Shown piece after piece: positions 59,444 through 64,000 of a stretch of DNA of 64,000 nt. Within the stretch, counting starts at the first letter, position 1. The number at the start of each line of letters is the position of its first letter. Source of the DNA: Limnohabitans sp. 2KL-1 (GTDB lineage: Bacteria > Pseudomonadota > Gammaproteobacteria > Burkholderiales > Burkholderiaceae_C); assembly GCF_003063435.1 (NCBI RefSeq), contig NZ_NESL01000001.1, positions 186,001 through 250,000 of the forward strand. The letters run 5' to 3'. The notes under the pieces are model-generated. The model did no database searches and was not told the origin of the DNA. It saw only the letters and a list, made by a program, of their open reading frames with translations. A program made the translations under genes and the position numbers.

Positions 59444-60427
59444 TCATGCCGCCACTTTGGCTTGATCGTTGGCGTTTTCGGCCACGCCCACGGTGCGCCG
59501 ACCTTCGACCAGCTGGCGCAGGCGGTCAGCGCCCATCACAAAGCGGTCTTCGCGGGTCTTGAGCAAGCACCCCAAAGTGCCGAGCACGGCCGACATGTCT
59601 TCGGGCAGGCTGCTGTGGCGCAACTGGAACAGCGCACGCACCCAGTCCAGCGTCTCGGCAATGCCGGGGATCTTGGCCAGGTCTTCGCGGCGCAAGCGCT
59701 GCACGAACTGCACGGCCTCTTCGACCAGCCGGGTGTCGGCCTCGGGCAAAGCGGTTTTGACGATGGCGATCTCTCGCGCCAGCGTCGGGTAATCGAGGTA
59801 GTGGTACAGGCAGCGGCGGCGCAATGCGTCTGACAACTCACGCGTGCCGTTGCTCGTCAAAATCACCTGCGGGATGTGCGTGGCGCGGATCGTGCCGATC
59901 TCGGGCACAGTGATCTGGTACTCGGCCAGCACTTCGAGCAAGAAGGCTTCAAAGGCTTCGTCGGCGCGGTCGATCTCGTCGATCAAGAGCACGCAAGGGC
60001 CTGACTGGCTGATGGCGCGCAGCAAAGGGCGCTCGAGCAAATACTCGCGGCTGAACACATCGGACTCGCGCACACGACCAGCGCCGTTATGACTGCCGCT
60101 ATTTTGGGCCGCTTCGCTCATGCGGATCGCCATCAACTGGCGGCCGTAGTTCCACTCGTAAGCGGCTTGCGCCAGGTCCAGGCCTTCAAAGCATTGCAGG
60201 CGCACCAGGGTGGCGTTTTGGGATTGGGCCAAGGCCGTGGCCAAGGCGGTTTTGCCCACGCCCGCGTCGCCTTCGAGCAACAACGGGCGCTGCAAAGCCG
60301 ACGCCAGCCACACGGTGGTGGCCAGGTCGGCATCGGCCAGATAGCCCGAGCGCTGCAGCCGCTCACGCAGCAAGCGCTCTTGCTCAGCGGGTGTGGCAGC
60401 GGTATCGCGCGGGTCTGGCGTCGTCAT
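59444..60427 (-). CDS. coxD: CoxD-type MoxR-family AAA+ ATPase
   Basis: A 327-residue AAA+ ATPase: Walker A GDAGVGKTALA near residue 53, Walker B VLLIDEIDRAD, sensor ILTSNGTRELSDALRRR. CoxD-type proteins act as ATP-dependent chaperones that help sulfur and copper insertion at the CO dehydrogenase active site. The ATG at 60427 is chosen; it lies 2 nt after the coxG stop. It is followed by coxE. Confidence 0.9.
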   Translation of the reverse strand: MTTPDPRDTAATPAEQERLLRERLQRSGYLADADLATTVWLASALQRPLLLEGDAGVGKTALATALAQSQNATLVRLQCFEGLDLAQAAYEWNYGRQLMAIRMSEAAQNSGSHNGAGRVRESDVFSREYLLERPLLRAISQSGPCVLLIDEIDRADEAFEAFLLEVLAEYQITVPEIGTIRATHIPQVILTSNGTRELSDALRRRCLYHYLDYPTLAREIAIVKTALPEADTRLVEEAVQFVQRLRREDLAKIPGIAETLDWVRALFQLRHSSLPEDMSAVLGTLGCLLKTREDRFVMGADRLRQLVEGRRTVGVAENANDQAKVAA

Positions 60428-60429
60428 GC

Positions 60430-61068
60430 TCAGGCTTTCTTGCCGACCAAGCCGCCGAACCAGCTCTTGAGCAAAGCCCAGAAGATGGCCAAGCCGTTGA
60501 TCTCGCGGGCCACCACGGGGGCGGCAGGTGCAGCAGCAGCGGTGGTGCTTGCGCCCGCCGTGGCGTCTGCAGCCGCAGCCGCAGCCGCTGGCGAGCCTTC
60601 GGCCGCAGGCAAGGTGAGCGCGGTCTGGCGGAAGTTCTCGACAAACTGCGCCAGCAGCATGTCGGACACCTGTACCATCATGCGGCCGCCGAACTGCGCG
60701 AATTTGCCGTTCACGATCACAGCCGCTTGGCCGTTCAGCACGCAATGTGCGGGGTTGGTTGGGTCGGCGGTGATGATCGCGGTCAGGTCCATCGAGGCGG
60801 ACGAACCGCCCTTGTCAGCACCCTTGCCGCGCAAGACCATCTTGCGCTCGGCAGCCACGGCTTCGATCACGTCGACCGTGCCGCCGAACTGGGCCACGGC
60901 CGGGCCGACCTTGACCTTGACGCCGCCCTTGAACGAGGTCTCGGACAGCTGCTCGGTGATTTCGGCACCGGGCATGCAGTTGGCCGTCGCCTTCAGGTCG
61001 GTCAGCAGGGCCCAGGCCCGTGCCGCATCCACATCGAGTGGGTATTGTTTGTCGAGTTTGACTTCCAT
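60430..61068 (-). CDS. coxG: CoxG-type SRPBCC protein
   Basis: A 212-residue CoxG-family protein: an N-terminal SRPBCC domain (residues about 1-150), an Ala-rich linker, and a hydrophobic C-terminal segment (INGLAIFWALLKSWFGGLVG). In CO oxidisers CoxG recruits the dehydrogenase to the membrane and can bind quinone. The tail could be the membrane contact. It lies 14 nt after coxL. Confidence 0.88.
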   Translation of the reverse strand: MEVKLDKQYPLDVDAARAWALLTDLKATANCMPGAEITEQLSETSFKGGVKVKVGPAVAQFGGTVDVIEAVAAERKMVLRGKGADKGGSSASMDLTAIITADPTNPAHCVLNGQAAVIVNGKFAQFGGRMMVQVSDMLLAQFVENFRQTALTLPAAEGSPAAAAAAADATAGASTTAAAAPAAPVVAREINGLAIFWALLKSWFGGLVGKKA

Positions 61069-61082
61069 GACGGTTCCTTGAA

Positions 61083-63494
61083 TTACAAAGCGGCGCCGTG
61101 CTCGCGCAGCGCTTTCCAGGTGCGGAAAGCGTTGTGCGGCATGTCCAGGTGCGTGACGCCCAGGTGAGAGAAGGCATCGACCACGGCCGAGGTGAAGGTG
61201 GGGATCGAGCCGACGTGCGGCGATTCGGCCACGCCCTTGGCACCCAGGGGGTGGTGCGGCGAAGGCGTCACGGTGTGGTCGGTTTCCCAGTGTGGGGTTT
61301 CCACGAAGGTGGGCAAGAAGTAGTCCATCAGCGTGTTGCCCAGCAGGTTGCCCTGAGCATCAAACGGCATTTGCTGGCCCATGGCCACGGCAAAACCTTC
61401 GGTCAGACCGCCGTGGATCTGGCCGTCGATGATCATCGGGTTGATGCGGGTGCCGCAGTCGTCCAGCGCGTAGAAGCGGCGGATTTTGGTCTCACCGGTC
61501 GCACGGTCGATGTCCACCACGCACAGGTAGATGCCGAAGGGGAAGGTGAAGTTCGGTGGGTCGTAGTAGTGCACGGCTTCCAGGCCTGGCTCCAAGCCAT
61601 CTGGTGGCTGGTGATAAGCCTGCCATGCCACGTCGGCCATGGTCTTGAACTTGCTGTCGTCGCCCTTGACCTTGAAACGGTCGACTTCCCAGTCGAGGTC
61701 GTTTTCGTTGACTTCGAGCATATGGGCAGCGATCTTGCGGGCCTTCGCGTGGATCTTGCGGGCAGCCAATGCAATGGCAGCACCGGCCACAGGCGTGGAG
61801 CGAGAACCGTAGGTACCCAAGCCGTAAGGCGCGGTGCTGGTGTCGCCTTCTTCCACCTGAATCACTTCAGACGGAATACCCAACTCGGTGGCGATGATCT
61901 GCGCATAGGTGGTCTGGTGGCCCTGACCTTGCGTGATCGTGCCCATGCGGGCGATGGCGCTGCCGGTGGGGTGGATGCGGATTTCGCACGAGTCGAACAT
62001 GCCCACGCCCAAGATGTCGCAGATCTTGGACGGGCCAGCACCGACGACTTCGGTGAAGGTGACCAAGCCAATGCCCATCAAGGTGGGGCTGTTGGGGTCG
62101 GCGCGTTTGGCCGCTTGCTCGGCACGCAGGCCTTTGTAGTCCACGGCTTCGAGCACTTTGTCCAAAGCGGTTTGGTAGTCGCCCGAGTCGTATTCAAAAC
62201 CGAAGGCGCTGGTGTAGGGGAACTGCTCTTTCTTGACGAAGTTCTTGGCGCGGATTTCGGCCTTGTCCATGCCCAACTTTTGCGCCAGCACGTCGACCAT
62301 GCGCTCGATCAAATACACCGCTTCGGTCACGCGGAAGGAGCAGCGGTACGCCACGCCACCGGGGGCCTTGTTGGTGTAAACACCTTTCACACTCGCGTGT
62401 GCCGCAGGAATGTCATAAGAGCCGGAGACGATGTGGAACATGCCCGCAGGGAACTTGGTCGGGTCGGCGCAGGCGTCGAACGCGCCGTGGTCGGCCACCA
62501 CGTTCACGCGCAGGCCGGTGATCTTGCCGTCGGCTGTGGCGGCCAATTCGCCGTCCATGTGGTAGTCACGGGCAAAGGCAGTAGACGAGATGTTTTCAAT
62601 GCGGTCTTCGACCCACTTGACGGGGCGGCCCAGCACGATGGAGGCCACGATGGCGCAGACATAACCGGGGTAAATGCCAACCTTGTTGCCAAAGCCGCCA
62701 CCGATGTCGGGGCTGACGATGCGGACTTTGGATTCGGGAATGCCCGAGAGCATGGACACCACGGTGCGCACCACATGCGGCGCTTGGCTGGTGATGAAGG
62801 TGGTCAGGTCGCCCTTGATCGGGTCGAAGCTGGCCACGCAGCCGCAAGTCTCCAGCGGGCAGGGGTGCACGCGGGGGTAGTACATGTGCTGCGACACGGT
62901 CACTTCGGCTTTGTCAAAAGCGGCGTCGGCAGCCGACTTGTCACCCGCATCCCAGGTGAAGATGTGGTTGTGGTGCTCACGCTTGCCGTGCGCGCCTTCG
63001 GTCTTGCCCGCCAGGTCTTCGCGGATGACCGGGGCATCGGGTTGCAAGGCGGCATAGGGGTCGAGCACCACGGGCAACTCTTCGTATTCGATCTCGACGG
63101 CTTCCACCGCGTCAGCGGCGATGTAGCGGTCGTCGGCAATCACGATGGCCACTTCCTGCATCTGGAAGTGCACTTTGCCGTCGGCCAGCACAGCGGCCAC
63201 GTCACCAGCCAGGGTGGGCATCCAGTGCAGTTTCAGGGGCTTCAAGTCATCTGCCGTGAGCACGGCGTGCACGCCGGGCATGGCCAGAGCGGCTTCTTTG
63301 TTGATCTTGACGATGCGGCCGTGGGCAATGGGGCTGCGCACGATGTCCATGTGCAGCATGCCGGGCATCTTGATGTCGTCCACGTAGTTGCCCTTGCCCT
63401 GGATGAAACGGGCGTCTTCTTTGCGCAGGCGCGATGCGCCCATGCCAGCCAGCGCGAGTTCGCGGGCTTCAGCGGTTTGTACCGGTGCGTTCAT
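61083..63494 (-). CDS. coxL: Form I aerobic CO dehydrogenase, large (Mo-Cu) subunit
   Basis: An 803-residue molybdenum subunit. The form I active-site loop VAYRCSFR is present with Cys385 as the copper-ligating Cys, matching the AYXCSFR signature of true CO dehydrogenases, and a catalytic Glu757 lies in GAKGVAESP. Mo-cofactor binding GGGFGNKVG is near residue 266. The length is close to the roughly 809 residues of Oligotropha CoxL. It oxidises CO to CO2 in the cytoplasm, feeding electrons to quinones. The ATG follows CGGAGA. It lies between coxS and coxG. Confidence 0.93.
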   Translation of the reverse strand: MNAPVQTAEARELALAGMGASRLRKEDARFIQGKGNYVDDIKMPGMLHMDIVRSPIAHGRIVKINKEAALAMPGVHAVLTADDLKPLKLHWMPTLAGDVAAVLADGKVHFQMQEVAIVIADDRYIAADAVEAVEIEYEELPVVLDPYAALQPDAPVIREDLAGKTEGAHGKREHHNHIFTWDAGDKSAADAAFDKAEVTVSQHMYYPRVHPCPLETCGCVASFDPIKGDLTTFITSQAPHVVRTVVSMLSGIPESKVRIVSPDIGGGFGNKVGIYPGYVCAIVASIVLGRPVKWVEDRIENISSTAFARDYHMDGELAATADGKITGLRVNVVADHGAFDACADPTKFPAGMFHIVSGSYDIPAAHASVKGVYTNKAPGGVAYRCSFRVTEAVYLIERMVDVLAQKLGMDKAEIRAKNFVKKEQFPYTSAFGFEYDSGDYQTALDKVLEAVDYKGLRAEQAAKRADPNSPTLMGIGLVTFTEVVGAGPSKICDILGVGMFDSCEIRIHPTGSAIARMGTITQGQGHQTTYAQIIATELGIPSEVIQVEEGDTSTAPYGLGTYGSRSTPVAGAAIALAARKIHAKARKIAAHMLEVNENDLDWEVDRFKVKGDDSKFKTMADVAWQAYHQPPDGLEPGLEAVHYYDPPNFTFPFGIYLCVVDIDRATGETKIRRFYALDDCGTRINPMIIDGQIHGGLTEGFAVAMGQQMPFDAQGNLLGNTLMDYFLPTFVETPHWETDHTVTPSPHHPLGAKGVAESPHVGSIPTFTSAVVDAFSHLGVTHLDMPHNAFRTWKALREHGAAL

Positions 63495-63523
63495 GTGTGT
63501 CTCCGATCAAATAGGTGTTCGCA

Positions 63524-64000
63524 TCAAGCCGCAACGGGCTCTTGCAGTTTTTTGGCGGCGTATTGGATGGCTTTGACGATGTTCTGGTAACCGGTGCAGC
63601 GGCACAGGTTGCCCGCCATGCCGTGGCGGATTTCGTCTTCGCTCGGGTTGGGGTTCTCTTGCAAGAAGCGGTAGGCGCGCATGAGCATGCCGGGGGTGCA
63701 AAAGCCGCACTGCAGGCCGTGCTCTTTGTAAAAGCCTTCTTGCACCGCGTGCAGCACGCCCTTGTTGGCCAAGCCTTCGACGGTGAGCACTTCCGAGCCA
63801 TCGCACTGCACCGCCAGGTGCGTGCACGACTTGACCGATTGGCCGTCGATGTCCACCGTGCAAGCGCCGCAGTGGCTGGTCTCGCAGCCGATGTGGGCGC
63901 CGGTCAGGTTGAGTTCTTCGCGCAAAAAGTGGATCAGCAAGGTGCGCGGTTCAACGGCTTTTTCTTCTTTCTTGCCATTGACGGAAACGGTGACGAGTTT
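63524..64000 (-). CDS. coxS: CO dehydrogenase 2Fe-2S small subunit (partial)
   Basis: The last 158 residues of CoxS; the start codon lies just beyond the right edge. Two 2Fe-2S sites: [12 protein letters not shown], then CGFCTPGML and CRCTGYQNI. Cys positions and spacing fit the CO dehydrogenase small subunit. It precedes coxL by 29 nt. The medium FAD subunit gene coxM is expected upstream, outside the window. Confidence 0.92.
   Translation of the reverse strand, partial: KLVTVSVNGKKEEKAVEPRTLLIHFLREELNLTGAHIGCETSHCGACTVDIDGQSVKSCTHLAVQCDGSEVLTVEGLANKGVLHAVQEGFYKEHGLQCGFCTPGMLMRAYRFLQENPNPSEDEIRHGMAGNLCRCTGYQNIVKAIQYAAKKLQEPVAA

Noticed and set aside
61098..63590. 830-residue open frame on the plus strand
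   Set aside because: It lies opposite coxL and has a His/Val/Gly-rich composition typical of antisense frames in GC-rich genes.

Overview
The window looks like a chromosomal segment of a Burkholderiales bacterium, most likely a Comamonadaceae relative (Limnohabitans, Rhodoferax or Hydrogenophaga type). That is an inference. It rests on GC-rich codon use, four orphan Bug/TctC-type solute receptors, DUF2783, DUF2236 and TIGR02466 proteins, and the gene style overall. The first 6.7 kb and a small island near 38.5 kb are visibly more AT-rich than the rest. No rRNA, tRNA, CRISPR array or intact insertion sequence was seen.

Layout. 1-1.5 kb (minus): a Tat-exported flavocytochrome c sulfide dehydrogenase flavoprotein and its small monoheme cytochrome, with a perfect FNR-type box upstream. 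1.8-6.7 kb (plus): an aromatic catabolic operon (VOC ring-cleavage-like protein, alpha/beta hydrolase, MhpA-like hydroxylase, Bug receptor, IclR regulator) behind a tandem operator. 7-12.8 kb: a second aromatic flavomonooxygenase with DUF2783, a divergent FCD/GntR regulator with its own palindromes, a Bug receptor, a PEP mutase/isocitrate lyase-family lyase and an SDR lacking its catalytic Tyr and Lys. 12.9-16.6 kb: lipocalin, PH-like protein, DUF2236 oxygenase, cytochrome c and pyroglutamyl peptidase. 16.6-24.3 kb: two aldehyde dehydrogenases, a LysR regulator, a beta-hydroxyacid dehydrogenase, then a LigB-type dioxygenase, cytochrome b561 and two YceI proteins. The same LysR-type box precedes both lysR and the dioxygenase operon. 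24.6-29.1 kb: a PepSY, response regulator and histidine kinase operon divergent from an SHP (DUF1924), diheme cytochrome c and cytochrome b561 operon.

29.7-36.6 kb (mostly minus): Bug receptor, M20 deacylase, SDR and a roughly 1072-residue cytoplasmic reductive dehalogenase fused to a ferredoxin-reductase/2Fe-2S module, i.e. a self-sufficient BhbA-type enzyme. Next to it lie a lipoprotein methyltransferase broken by a 10-bp duplication and a decayed serine hydrolase. 39.2-44.2 kb (plus): Bug receptor and a complete threonate/erythronate-type pathway (ltnD, otnK, otnC, otnI), then a glycerophosphodiesterase lipoprotein. 45.5-48.2 kb (minus): a two-subunit molybdenum hydroxylase of the isoquinoline oxidoreductase type. 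48.4-53.4 kb (plus): carboxylesterase translationally coupled to a NitT/TauT-type ABC importer, with a strong sigma70 promoter.

53.4-64 kb (minus): molybdenum-enzyme maturation genes and a form I aerobic CO dehydrogenase operon (coxS, coxL with the AYRCSFR signature, coxG, coxD, coxE, a coxF/xdhC homologue with a Cys-pair tail, a mocA-like gene). coxM probably lies beyond the right edge. The overall picture is a metabolically versatile aerobe that uses aromatic and sugar acids, handles haloaromatics, and can supplement energy from CO and reduced sulfur.
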